Below are positions 1 to 7,340 of a DNA stretch of 13,951 bases, in pieces (positions within the stretch are counted from its first letter, which is position 1; the number at the start of each line of letters is the position of its first letter). Origin of the DNA: JACVRN01 sp036389255 (GTDB lineage: Bacteria > Acidobacteriota > Blastocatellia > Pyrinomonadales > Pyrinomonadaceae). The position numbers were made by a program, and so were the translations under genes. Under the pieces are notes generated by a model, which had not been told where the DNA came from, did no database searches, and was given only the letters and a program-made list of their open reading frames with translations. The stretch lies in assembly GCA_036389255.1 (NCBI GenBank), contig DASVQI010000002.1, positions 1 through 13,951 on the forward strand, in the 5' to 3' direction.

Positions 1-256
1 TCTCATCGAAGCCATGTCCATGAAGCTTCCCGTCCTTGCTTATTCTTCATCAGCCATTCCGGGAACCGTTGGCGAGGCAGGGATAGTGTGGGATGAGAGA
101 AATCCTCTGTTGATGGCTGAGTCTATTGATTGCCTGATGAAAGACGAAGCTCTGCGCGCTGGGCTCGGCGAGAAGGGGCTCAGGCGCTACAGAGACTTGT
201 TCACCAACCGTAAGATTGAGGACGAATTTATCAGGATAATCGGCGGGCTGAGATGA
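1..256 (+). CDS. Glycosyltransferase, GT4-like, C-terminal end (5' truncated by window edge)
   Basis: Only the last 84 or so residues are present; the frame is open from base 2 and stops with TGA at 254-256. It begins LIEAMSMKLPVLA, followed by a GEAGIVW segment. This is the usual end of the nucleotide-sugar-binding half of a GT-B fold GT4 enzyme: the second glutamate of the EX7E motif lies in 'EAMS', followed by the P-V-(L/I)-A strand. The rest is the C-terminal helical part (ALRAGLGEKGLRRYRDLF), typical of the family. The product would be a cytoplasmic sugar transferase using a nucleotide-sugar donor; acceptor and sugar cannot be read from this fragment. Its stop overlaps the next gene's ATG in an ATGA, so the two are probably translationally coupled. 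Family assignment is fairly secure, specificity unknown. Confidence 0.8.
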   Translation, partial: LIEAMSMKLPVLAYSSSAIPGTVGEAGIVWDERNPLLMAESIDCLMKDEALRAGLGEKGLRRYRDLFTNRKIEDEFIRIIGGLR

Positions 257-1488
257 ATAGAGTTGCGGTCGTAGTGCAGCGTCATCACGAGAGCATAGTC
301 GGCGGGTCGGAAGCGCTCGCATGGCAGTACGCGTCTCTGCTCAAGGATGTGTACGAGGTGGAGCTGCTGACGACGACCGCGATTGATATATCCGAGTGGG
401 CCAACGTCCTGCCCGAAGGCTCTGAGCTGAAGGACGGAGTTAGGCTGCGCAGGTTCACCGTCAGCATCGGGCGCACGCCTTACTGGGGCAAGCTGCACGA
501 CCGGCTGGTGCTGGATTATCGTCCACTGGACGCGCAAGGAAGGCGACAGTTTGGAAAGCTCAAGACCAGCCGCTACCAGAGGTGGAGCCCGGCCTTTCAG
601 GAAGAGTTCATACGAACACAAGGCCCTTACTCTGCTTCTTTGATGGAATTTCTGAAACACAGGTGGGCGGATTACTGGGCAATTATCTTTGTCACCTATC
701 TTTACCCCACGACTTACTTCGGCCTCTTGCAGGTTCCTACGGGCAGCGCGCTGCTGGTGCCGACGCTTCACAACGAAGCGCCCGCCTACTTCTCCGTCTA
801 CAAACACGCGGCGCACAGGGCGCACTCCATCATCTGGCTGACGGAGGCAGAGCAGCGTCTGGGGGAAGATTTGTGGGGGCCATTGGCCGGCCGCGTCGTC
901 TCCATGAGTGTTGACACGCAGTTGCGCAGTCCGGCAAAGGCTTCGACTCCGTACCTTCTCTACTGCGGGCGCATAGACCCCAACAAGGGCTGCCGCCAGA
1001 TGTTCGACTACTTTATTAGATACAAGAAGGAGTTCCCGTCGGAGCTGCGGCTGGTGCTGGCAGGCAAAGATGATATTCCCGTCCCCTCGCACCCGGAGAT
1101 AGAGTTTCGCGGATTCGTTTCGGACGAAGAGAAGTTTCAATTGATGGCGGGCGCGCGCCTCTTCATCATGCCCTCCCCGAACGAGAGCTTCAGCATAGTG
1201 ACCATGGAAGCTATGGCGCAACGCGCGCCCGTACTGGCCAACGGCTTCTCGGACGTGCTGGCAGACCACATCAGGCTGAGCGGCGGCGGCAGAATCTACA
1301 GCGACTACCGAAGCTTCGCGCAGGCCCTTGGCGGCATGCTCTCAAGCGACGAAGAATTAGCAGCGATGGGAGAGCGAGCAAGAGAGTACGCCATCTCCAG
1401 ATACACGGAGGAAGACGTGCGCGACTCGCTGCTAAAAGCGGTCGAAGACTGCGGAAGGAACCGGTTCATTTCTTCATTGAATCAATGA
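253..1488 (+). CDS. Glycosyltransferase family 4 (GT-B fold)
   Basis: A complete 411-residue protein with normal GT4 length. The N-terminal half has a glycine-rich loop IVGGSEALAWQYA (residues 15-27), typical of the acceptor-side domain start. The C-terminal half has YCGRIDPNKGC (237-247), the conserved G-R-(L/I)-x-x-x-K-G donor-binding stretch. An EX7E motif follows (E311 to E319, ESFSIVTMEAM) with APVLAN after it. The ATG at 253 is chosen because it lies in an ATGA overlap with the preceding glycosyltransferase's stop, indicating one transcription unit. The product should act at the cytoplasmic face of the inner membrane in surface-glycan or lipid-linked oligosaccharide assembly. Sugar and acceptor are unknown. 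The gene converges on the methyltransferase at its 3' side, with only 27 bp between the stops. Confidence 0.9.
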   Translation: MNRVAVVVQRHHESIVGGSEALAWQYASLLKDVYEVELLTTTAIDISEWANVLPEGSELKDGVRLRRFTVSIGRTPYWGKLHDRLVLDYRPLDAQGRRQFGKLKTSRYQRWSPAFQEEFIRTQGPYSASLMEFLKHRWADYWAIIFVTYLYPTTYFGLLQVPTGSALLVPTLHNEAPAYFSVYKHAAHRAHSIIWLTEAEQRLGEDLWGPLAGRVVSMSVDTQLRSPAKASTPYLLYCGRIDPNKGCRQMFDYFIRYKKEFPSELRLVLAGKDDIPVPSHPEIEFRGFVSDEEKFQLMAGARLFIMPSPNESFSIVTMEAMAQRAPVLANGFSDVLADHIRLSGGGRIYSDYRSFAQALGGMLSSDEELAAMGERAREYAISRYTEEDVRDSLLKAVEDCGRNRFISSLNQ

Positions 1489-1506
1489 GCCGATGAATCA
1501 TTGAAT
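1474..1506. repeat. Cluster of TCATTGA/TCAATGA heptamers between convergent genes
   Basis: TCATTGA occurs at 1474-1480 and 1498-1504, and its reverse complement TCAATGA at 1482-1488, the last including the glycosyltransferase stop codon. The first two form a palindrome with a 1-base centre. The second and third could form a 7-bp stem with a 9-nt loop. The stem is A+T-rich and lacks a clear T-run, so it would be a weak terminator at best. It lies exactly between two convergent genes, where termination is expected. Function is unproven. Confidence 0.35.
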
Positions 1507-1515
1507 AAATTCCTC

Positions 1516-2241
1516 TCACACCTTCTCAGCAATGAGGATTATGTTTTTCCCAAGGGGCGGCGTGACGGCTGACTCTATAGCCTTTGTGACGTGTAACAGA
1601 TAGCGGTCGTAGAGCCTGACGGCCCACGGCTCCATGCCGTCGGACTTCAGTATGCGATACTTGACGTACCATGGAATGACGCCTACCAAATCGAAATAAC
1701 GTGACTTGATGATTTTGAATCCGGCGCGGCGGCACTTCTCCTCAAGCTCCGCCTTACTGTAGCGGCGCACGTGCCCGACCGCTTTGTCGAACCTGCCGTA
1801 GAGCCAAGGGAGCGCGGGGACGAAGATAAATATCCGTCCATGCTCCGGGAGCGTGCGCCGCATGAGCGCAAGCTCCGCTTCGTCCTCCCGTATATGTTCC
1901 AGCACGTTTATGTAAAGGATGGAATCGGGCCTCTGTTCGGCCTTGATTTGCTCCGCCACCTCGGGAAAGGTCGCGTTGTAGGCTTCGACCCGCACGGTCG
2001 TTCTCAAATTCGAGACGCATGCCTTCAGTTGCTCGTACATCAATTCGGAGGGCTCGACCAGCGCCAGCCGCTCTGCGGGACATTCCACGAGCAGCTCGGA
2101 GAATGAGCCTGTGCCAGCGCCCACTTCGACCAGCCTTTTGCCAAGGTGCGGCCTGATGCTTTGAAGTATCCAGCGATGATAGTTCACCGCCAGCGACATG
2201 GCTTCAAGCTCCCTGCCGGGATAGACTGGGCGTTCACTCAT
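1516..2241 (-). CDS. Class I SAM-dependent methyltransferase
   Basis: This 241-residue protein has a Rossmann-fold methyltransferase core. Motif I is LVEVGAGTGSF (residues 37-47), the acidic end of strand 2 is ALVEPSE (60-66), and LYINVLEHIRED (109-120) is the typical strand-4 motif. FDKAVGHVRRYS (151-162) is the D-x3-GH-x-RRY signature often seen in methyltransferases paired with dolichol-phosphate-mannose-synthase-like GT2 enzymes. The frame is open to 2391, but the start is placed at 2241. There its ATG overlaps the GT2 stop in an ATGA, and the upstream extension (residues rich in R and P) overlaps the GT2 coding sequence without domain content. It is last in the four-gene operon. The substrate may be a sugar, a lipid or a nascent glycan; this cannot be read from sequence. 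Confidence 0.87.
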   Translation of the reverse strand: MSERPVYPGRELEAMSLAVNYHRWILQSIRPHLGKRLVEVGAGTGSFSELLVECPAERLALVEPSELMYEQLKACVSNLRTTVRVEAYNATFPEVAEQIKAEQRPDSILYINVLEHIREDEAELALMRRTLPEHGRIFIFVPALPWLYGRFDKAVGHVRRYSKAELEEKCRRAGFKIIKSRYFDLVGVIPWYVKYRILKSDGMEPWAVRLYDRYLLHVTKAIESAVTPPLGKNIILIAEKV

Positions 2242-3047
2242 AAGAGGCTTGAGTCGTTTGAGGCGGGAGGCATGCCGTGCGCGGGCCGGTTCAAATGGCC
2301 GCTCAATTCGGGTCGCTGGCGGAAGGATGCGCTTAAGGTACAGAACAGGTTGAAGCGAAAGGTCAGCCAGATGGCCTGAAGCCCGTCCCACAAGCCTATC
2401 TTCTTTCCCTCGTCGTAGGTGCGCCCGTAATAGCTTATCGGGACTTCGTAGATGGCGCAGCCCAGCTTGGCAATCTTCGCCGTCACCTCCACCTCGAAGC
2501 CGAAACCGCTTGAGACGATAATCATGTTTCTTATTATCTCTCCGCGAAATGCCTTGTAGCCCGTCTCCACGTCCGTCATGTTGAGGTTCGTCAGCAGGTT
2601 GGAGATGAAGACCAGCAGCTTGTTTGCAAGATAGTGGTAGTAGTAGAGCACGCGCGCGGCCTTGCGTACCAGAAAGCGCGAGCCGTAGACCACGTCGGCG
2701 TAGCCTTCAACAATAGGCTGTATCACGGCGGGAATTTCGTTCGGGTCGTATTCGAGGTCTGCGTCCTGCACTATGACAATGTCGCCGGTCGTCAGAGCGA
2801 ATCCTGTCTTGAGAGCTTCGGTCTTGCCGGAATTCTTCGCGTGTCGGACGAAGCGAACCTGCGCGTGAGTGGCGGCCAATAGCTCCGCAATCTCGCCGCT
2901 ACGGTCGCTCGAACAATCATCCACGATGATTATTTCCAGCAGGCGCGGGACATCCAAGACCCTCTCGACTATGGTGGCGAGCGTCTCCTCTTCGTTGTAA
3001 ACAGGTATCACAATGGACAGGCACGCCGGAGGCTTCTGATTCATCAT
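2238..3047 (-). CDS. GT2 glycosyltransferase, polyprenyl-phosphate sugar synthase-like (DPM1-like)
   Basis: The protein has 269 residues and a GT-A fold. SIVIPVYNEEETL (11-23) is the classical GT2 start, IIIVDDCSSDRSGE (39-52) the nucleotide-binding region, and VQDADLEYDP (93-102) carries the metal-binding D-x-D (D95, D97). ETGYKAFRGEII (161-172), GFGFEVEVTAKI (181-192) and VPISYYGRTYDEGKK (202-216) are characteristic of the dolichol/polyprenyl-phosphate mannose or glucose synthase group. No C-terminal transmembrane pair is seen, so it resembles soluble, peripheral DPM1-like forms. The predicted reaction is transfer of a hexose from GDP- or UDP-sugar to polyprenyl phosphate at the cytoplasmic face. 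It lies 14 bp after the hydrolase gene and overlaps the methyltransferase by 4 bp. Start is M1 at 3047 or M2 at 3044; no clear Shine-Dalgarno sequence, so coupling is likely. Sugar identity is unknown. Confidence 0.88.
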   Translation of the reverse strand: MMNQKPPACLSIVIPVYNEEETLATIVERVLDVPRLLEIIIVDDCSSDRSGEIAELLAATHAQVRFVRHAKNSGKTEALKTGFALTTGDIVIVQDADLEYDPNEIPAVIQPIVEGYADVVYGSRFLVRKAARVLYYYHYLANKLLVFISNLLTNLNMTDVETGYKAFRGEIIRNMIIVSSGFGFEVEVTAKIAKLGCAIYEVPISYYGRTYDEGKKIGLWDGLQAIWLTFRFNLFCTLSASFRQRPELSGHLNRPAHGMPPASNDSSLL

Positions 3048-3061
3048 GCGCTAGTAATCTA

Positions 3062-4822
3062 TTATCGAGCTACTCTTAATTCAAGCTTGTGCGGTTTCCA
3101 ATCCGTAGAGGCGCAGGCGTACCTGTCTTCTCCGACCGTCTCTTCCGTGTAGCTGCGGTTGGAGCCGTCCAGTAAAAGCTCTGACGGGCGAACGCCCTGA
3201 GGCAGCAGGATGCAGGCACGGCCCTCTCCCTTAGCGTTACTTTCATAACTCAACGATATGCGCCCGCCCGGCTCGTCGTAAGAGTACTGGTAGGAGAGAT
3301 AGCTGTCCGTGGCGGGCTGGCGCAGGTAGATTCGCCCCGCGCGCTCCATCAATCGAATCCTCAAGTCCAGTCGCGCGCTGCTTAAATAGACGCCGAAGAG
3401 CCCCTGAATAATTGCCGCGCCCATGACGCCCGCGCTCCCGGCGTAATTGGCGCTTCCCCTCGCTTCGCCGCTTTTGTCGTTCCACTCGTACAGGCCGTTG
3501 TTGCGCACGCACTTTCTGGCGACTTCCAGAAGCTGCCTGTAGGCTTGCGCGGAATAGCCGCGCTCGAACTCTGCTAAGAGAAGACGCCCGGCGAACCAAT
3601 CCCACTGCCCGCCGTTCTGGTAAGCATATTCTTCGCTAACCACCGGGTGCTTGAAAAAGCCTTTGGGGTAAGGCGGAAGCAGCGTGCCGCCGATGGTAGA
3701 GACGGCGTACTGGCGCTGCCGCCGCTCTGCGACCTCAAGGATACGCTTCACCTGCCGGTCTTCCGCGACTCCGTAGAGCGCGGCCACGGCGTTGCCACCC
3801 ATGGCGAAGATGTCAGAATCGTCGGGCGCATTGCCGAGAAGCGCCGGAGTCAATAACAGGTGAAGCTTGTAAAACCCTCTCTCCTCCTGCCACAGATGCT
3901 TGTTGATGTTCGCTCTAATCATGGCGGCTTTCGCTCGCCAGTAGCCCGCACGCTCCGCGCCCCCGACCGCTTCGTGAATCTCCGCCAACTGCGTGGCCGC
4001 TCTATAGAAGAGCGCGTTCGTGTAGAGCCCTACGACAGTAGGCGTCTTGGGGTCTAGATAGATGGCACGCTGGTCAGGGTAAGTGGGGCTTACGTCCCCC
4101 CAGTCGGCAGTGAAGGCGTTAGTCACCAATCCGTAAGAGGCGTCGAACCTTTGCTTCAGAAGGTATTCGAGCGAGTCGTCCAGCCGACTCACGAGCGAGC
4201 GCCCGTTGATGCTCCTGTTCAGCCAGTTGCGGTCGCCCGTGATTTGAAAGACCTGATAAGCGGCATTGACCGCGCTCGTTTCCTGATCCGCCTCCGTGCT
4301 GTTTTTGTCGGCAGAGATAACAACAGGCTGGCCTGCGGTTCCAGCTTCCTTTCCCTTGTAGACTTCTCTGACGAGTGGCGCACCGGCGCTGAAATTATGG
4401 GCCGCGCCCGCAGCTATCCAGTCGTTCAACTGCCCGTCGCGGCCCTGATGCGCCAGATGCTCTTCAATCCACGAGGTCAGGTATTCGAGCGTGTAGTAGT
4501 ACCTTGAGACGGGAATAATCGTGGCGCTGTCCCTGAGCCAGATTTGGGGATAGCTAGCGCCAGCGCCGAAGCCCCTGACCTGATTGGCGTATCCCGCGAA
4601 GACCTTCTCGTTGGCCTTCAGGCTGGGATGAAAAAAGTCCTGTAAGCGATTGAGGTCGTCGCTGGCGGAAGAATAGAAGAGGCTGCGCCCTCGCGCTTCC
4701 GCCTGCACCGACTGCGCGGGCGGAGTCGCGGGTGGCTCTACCGGCGCTCTCTGTTGCGCGGCGCAGGCCCAGAGGCTCAAGCAGACTAAGAGTAGAATGG
4801 TCGCCCTGTAGGAGCGTTTCAT
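3062..4822 (-). CDS. Glycoside hydrolase-like lipoprotein, probable (alpha/alpha)6 barrel
   Basis: The protein has 586 residues. It starts with a lipoprotein signal peptide: a basic MKRSYR, a hydrophobic core and lipobox LWAC with the acylated Cys at residue 20, followed by AAQQ. There is no Asp at +2, so outer-membrane delivery is plausible. A P/A-rich linker (28-40) leads into an alpha-helical catalytic region. WLRDSATI (95-102), STEADQETSAVNAAYQ (175-190), TADWGDVSP (238-246) and GGQWDWFAGRL (404-414) resemble motifs of six-hairpin glycosidases such as amylo-alpha-1,6-glucosidase, GH63 and trehalase relatives. D240, D243 or D408 are candidate catalytic acids; this is inference. A short beta-rich tail (about 500-586) follows. 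The ATG lies 2 bp after the upstream stop with no strong RBS, so translation is probably coupled. The likely role is trimming an extracytoplasmic glycan. The exact GH family is uncertain. Confidence 0.78.
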   Translation of the reverse strand: MKRSYRATILLLVCLSLWACAAQQRAPVEPPATPPAQSVQAEARGRSLFYSSASDDLNRLQDFFHPSLKANEKVFAGYANQVRGFGAGASYPQIWLRDSATIIPVSRYYYTLEYLTSWIEEHLAHQGRDGQLNDWIAAGAAHNFSAGAPLVREVYKGKEAGTAGQPVVISADKNSTEADQETSAVNAAYQVFQITGDRNWLNRSINGRSLVSRLDDSLEYLLKQRFDASYGLVTNAFTADWGDVSPTYPDQRAIYLDPKTPTVVGLYTNALFYRAATQLAEIHEAVGGAERAGYWRAKAAMIRANINKHLWQEERGFYKLHLLLTPALLGNAPDDSDIFAMGGNAVAALYGVAEDRQVKRILEVAERRQRQYAVSTIGGTLLPPYPKGFFKHPVVSEEYAYQNGGQWDWFAGRLLLAEFERGYSAQAYRQLLEVARKCVRNNGLYEWNDKSGEARGSANYAGSAGVMGAAIIQGLFGVYLSSARLDLRIRLMERAGRIYLRQPATDSYLSYQYSYDEPGGRISLSYESNAKGEGRACILLPQGVRPSELLLDGSNRSYTEETVGEDRYACASTDWKPHKLELRVAR

Positions 4823-4824
4823 GC

Positions 4825-7263
4825 TTAATAAATCGGCCTGAAGCGGCGGCGGTATTCGGCCCCGTTGATGAAATTGTCCGTCACCTGCCGGTAGTCGCCC
4901 GTTTGCTCAAGCAGCTTGAGCCAGTGAAGCCGCCCGGCCTCGTCCGGCTCGCGCCGCAGCAAGCGGTCGTACTGCATAAAGACAAACCCTTCGCTGGAGT
5001 ATTTTTCATAGACGGCGCGGCTGCTCAGGAACTCCTGCAACACGTCGGCCCGGCTGCGTCGCCCGCCCCGCAACGCGTCCACAGTCTCATCCCTGCCGGG
5101 CAGGCTCACGCCGCTCGTGCGCGCGAGCGCGTCTGTAAATTCTTCGTCCGAGAGCCCGTCATACTTCTCCTTAAAGTCGGCGCGGCTCATCCAGCCCGCG
5201 ACAAGCTCTCTTTTCATCGCCGCTTCCTGTTCCGGCAGGGGAACGCCAGCGAGCCTTTGCCTGTCCGCGCTCAACTCCTGCGAGGCGGGCTCGCGTCCCA
5301 AGACGGCCCTGTAGAAGTAGTACATGAAATAATTTATGTTGAACTCGCTCGATTGCAGGAAGCCTGTGGCGATGTGAGCGCGGTCGCATCTGGGACTCAA
5401 GCGTTCCTTCCCCTTCTCCGCCTTGGGACAATTTTTCAGCGTCCCTACCCAGTTGCGAAAGCCGTCCGCGTCGGGCTCGCGCGACAGCACGTCCAGATAC
5501 TGCTGGCGAACGAAGTACTCGTCGTCGTCAATCTCGTTTGTGATTGAGACAGATTCGTCCACTTCAAGACGACAGACATTTCCGCTCAGGCCGTGCGCTT
5601 CAATCCAGCGCCTCATCTTCTCTTCATAGCCCAGCTCTTTGACTTCCCACAAGGCCGGAAACCAGTCTCGCGGAAACTGCCCGCTATAGCCGTTCGTAGT
5701 CGGCACGCGTCGCATCTGCGAAACCATCATAGCATCTATCTGATACTCGAACTGGTTGCGCGCGGCCTTCGGCCCGACCGTCAGATAGAAGCTGCGGCAG
5801 CCTTCGGGGAGCTTCTTCGCCAGCCGCTCCAGATAAGTCTTCTCGGCCTTAACCGAAAAGCCGGAGCCGCCCGCCATCTGCTCAAATAGACCGAAGCAGA
5901 CGACTGCGAACAGAGCCGTCAACGTGAGCGCTTTCATCATAATGTCCCGGCGACTGAGAATCCTCCCCAGAGTGTGCTGTATGAGAAAAGCGAAGACGAT
6001 AGACATCGGGAGCGCCAGCACTATCACGTAACGCGAAACGGCCCGGATGCTTTTGCCGCCGGGAAAGAAAGTGAAGACCAAGCGCCACGCCGAAATGTCA
6101 CTCCAGAACTTCATGCCGATTAGATAGAAGAGGCTGACGGAGAGAATGAGGAGGCTCAGCCAGAGCAGCTTAAAATCAGGCCGCGCAGCTTCCGCATCCG
6201 TCTTGGCCGCAGCAGCCTTTCTTCTTCGCACCATGAAGAGGATGGCGGCCGCAGTCAGCCCTAGCCACGCGAGCGAAGGCACGAGCCCGACTCCTATTTG
6301 CAGCTCCGGGTGAAGCTTGTAAGCCTGCATGACCTTTGCAGACAAATCTCCCCAGACGTAATTGGCATTGCCCATCAGAAGAAGCGCCTTGGGAACCGGG
6401 AGCAATTCCTTCACCGAATCGTATGGCCGCCAGCCAAGCTCCCTCACGACGGGTATGTAAACCATCAGGAAAGGAATCATCTCGAACAGGAAGAGAAGCG
6501 CGGCCCCCGCGAGCGGCTGCCAGAATCTCCTGACGATTGAGAGGATGAAGGCGCGCGTACTTCTGACGAGAAGGCTCAAGGCCAGAAAGAGAGAGCCCCA
6601 GAAGATAAAGAACCAGCCGGGATAATAGCCCGACATCAACTGTATGCTTAAGGATGTTGCGGCCAGCGCTAACAGCCCGAACGCCTTAGCCTGCGAGATG
6701 CTCTCTCTTCTCTGCACGAACATCAGGACAAAGATGAGGCTCAGGGGCAGAAAGAGCACGACCTGTAGTTGCAGGTGGCCCATCTGCACCAGCTTCGGGC
6801 TGTTGAAGGCGAAGAAGAAAGCGCCCGCCGAAGAGGCCACTATTCCGAGACGCAATATCTTGTAGAGCAATATGAAGCAGATAACGTAGGCCAGATAGTT
6901 GAAGAGAATGACTACAAGCTCAAGCGAGGTGAAGCTGTCCAGACCGGCCGCGCGCAGGATTGAGAAAGGCACTGCGTAGCCTATGAACATGTCTGCGTAC
7001 CCGAGCGTCCCTTGTGTCGGAAAGAACATGGCGGGCGAGCGCCACGAGGCCACGCCCTGAAAGACCTGATACCAGTGCTCGCACAGGTAGGTGACGAGGC
7101 GGCCATCGCCCCTGTCGGCCGGGAAAGTGTCTAAGCCCGAAGAGAATTGAGCTATATGAAGGCGCCAGAGCCCAAATGCACCTACCATCAGAGCCGCAAG
7201 CCACTCAAGCAGAGCCGCGCTTTTATGCCGCCCCCTTTTTAGGTACTCTTTATCATTCATCAT
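4825..7263 (-). CDS. Polytopic GT-C/YfhO-like membrane protein with C-terminal DUF4214 module
   Basis: The protein has 812 residues. Residues 1-465 hold about 12-13 hydrophobic segments. After the first is an extracytoplasmic loop carrying acidic residues (D45, D50, GDGR at 52-55), as in GT-C and YfhO-like glycosyltransferases. Residues 466-575 form a soluble linker with 'PEGCRSFYL' and 'TTNGYSGQFP'. Residues 583-806 are a DUF4214-type module in three units: YFVRQQYLDVLSREPDADGF (583-602) to GFLQSSEF (634-641); FYRAVLGREP (650-659) to SRADFKEKY (693-701); and FVFMQYDRLLRREPDEAG (760-777) to EYRRRF (803-808). With N-in topology and an odd number of helices the C-terminus would be outside. The gene leads the operon, and its ATGATG start at 7263/7260 lacks a clear RBS. 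Likely role: transfer of a lipid-linked sugar to a surface acceptor. Membrane family and enzymatic activity are inferred; the DUF4214 call is firm. Confidence 0.8.
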   Translation of the reverse strand: MMNDKEYLKRGRHKSAALLEWLAALMVGAFGLWRLHIAQFSSGLDTFPADRGDGRLVTYLCEHWYQVFQGVASWRSPAMFFPTQGTLGYADMFIGYAVPFSILRAAGLDSFTSLELVVILFNYLAYVICFILLYKILRLGIVASSAGAFFFAFNSPKLVQMGHLQLQVVLFLPLSLIFVLMFVQRRESISQAKAFGLLALAATSLSIQLMSGYYPGWFFIFWGSLFLALSLLVRSTRAFILSIVRRFWQPLAGAALLFLFEMIPFLMVYIPVVRELGWRPYDSVKELLPVPKALLLMGNANYVWGDLSAKVMQAYKLHPELQIGVGLVPSLAWLGLTAAAILFMVRRRKAAAAKTDAEAARPDFKLLWLSLLILSVSLFYLIGMKFWSDISAWRLVFTFFPGGKSIRAVSRYVIVLALPMSIVFAFLIQHTLGRILSRRDIMMKALTLTALFAVVCFGLFEQMAGGSGFSVKAEKTYLERLAKKLPEGCRSFYLTVGPKAARNQFEYQIDAMMVSQMRRVPTTNGYSGQFPRDWFPALWEVKELGYEEKMRRWIEAHGLSGNVCRLEVDESVSITNEIDDDEYFVRQQYLDVLSREPDADGFRNWVGTLKNCPKAEKGKERLSPRCDRAHIATGFLQSSEFNINYFMYYFYRAVLGREPASQELSADRQRLAGVPLPEQEAAMKRELVAGWMSRADFKEKYDGLSDEEFTDALARTSGVSLPGRDETVDALRGGRRSRADVLQEFLSSRAVYEKYSSEGFVFMQYDRLLRREPDEAGRLHWLKLLEQTGDYRQVTDNFINGAEYRRRFRPIY

Positions 7264-7340
7264 CCGGTATCTATTAAAAATTTGATTTTGCAGAACTGGA
7301 CTGCAAGGACAGCCATAGATTGCCAGAGGCTCTAGAGATA
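7264..7340. promoter_or_regulatory. Divergent intergenic region between operon and DUF2079 gene
   Basis: This short region separates two divergent starts and must hold or adjoin control elements for both, unless promoters lie inside the opposing genes. An A+T-rich block at about 7271-7288 (attaaaaatttgatttt) is the only candidate core element. I find no convincing -35/-10 pair with 16-18 bp spacing for either strand. AAGGA at 7305-7309 lies 10 bp before TTG 7320, and AGAGG at 7325-7329 lies 11 bp before ATG 7341, giving two possible ribosome binding sites for the plus-strand gene. Confidence 0.35.

Noticed and set aside
187..1269. 360-residue open frame on the minus strand
   Set aside because: It is antisense to the GT4 gene at 253-1488, which has clear motifs. 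Its own translation is rich in R, Q and V with no recognisable domain.
2242..2391. N-terminal extension of the methyltransferase
   Set aside because: These 50 residues overlap the GT2 coding sequence, carry no methyltransferase motif, and the ATGA overlap at 2241 offers a better start.
4732..5547. 271-residue plus-strand open frame
   Set aside because: It lies antisense over the junction of the hydrolase and the DUF4214 fusion, both supported by motifs; its composition (A/R/V/L-rich) is typical of a shadow frame.
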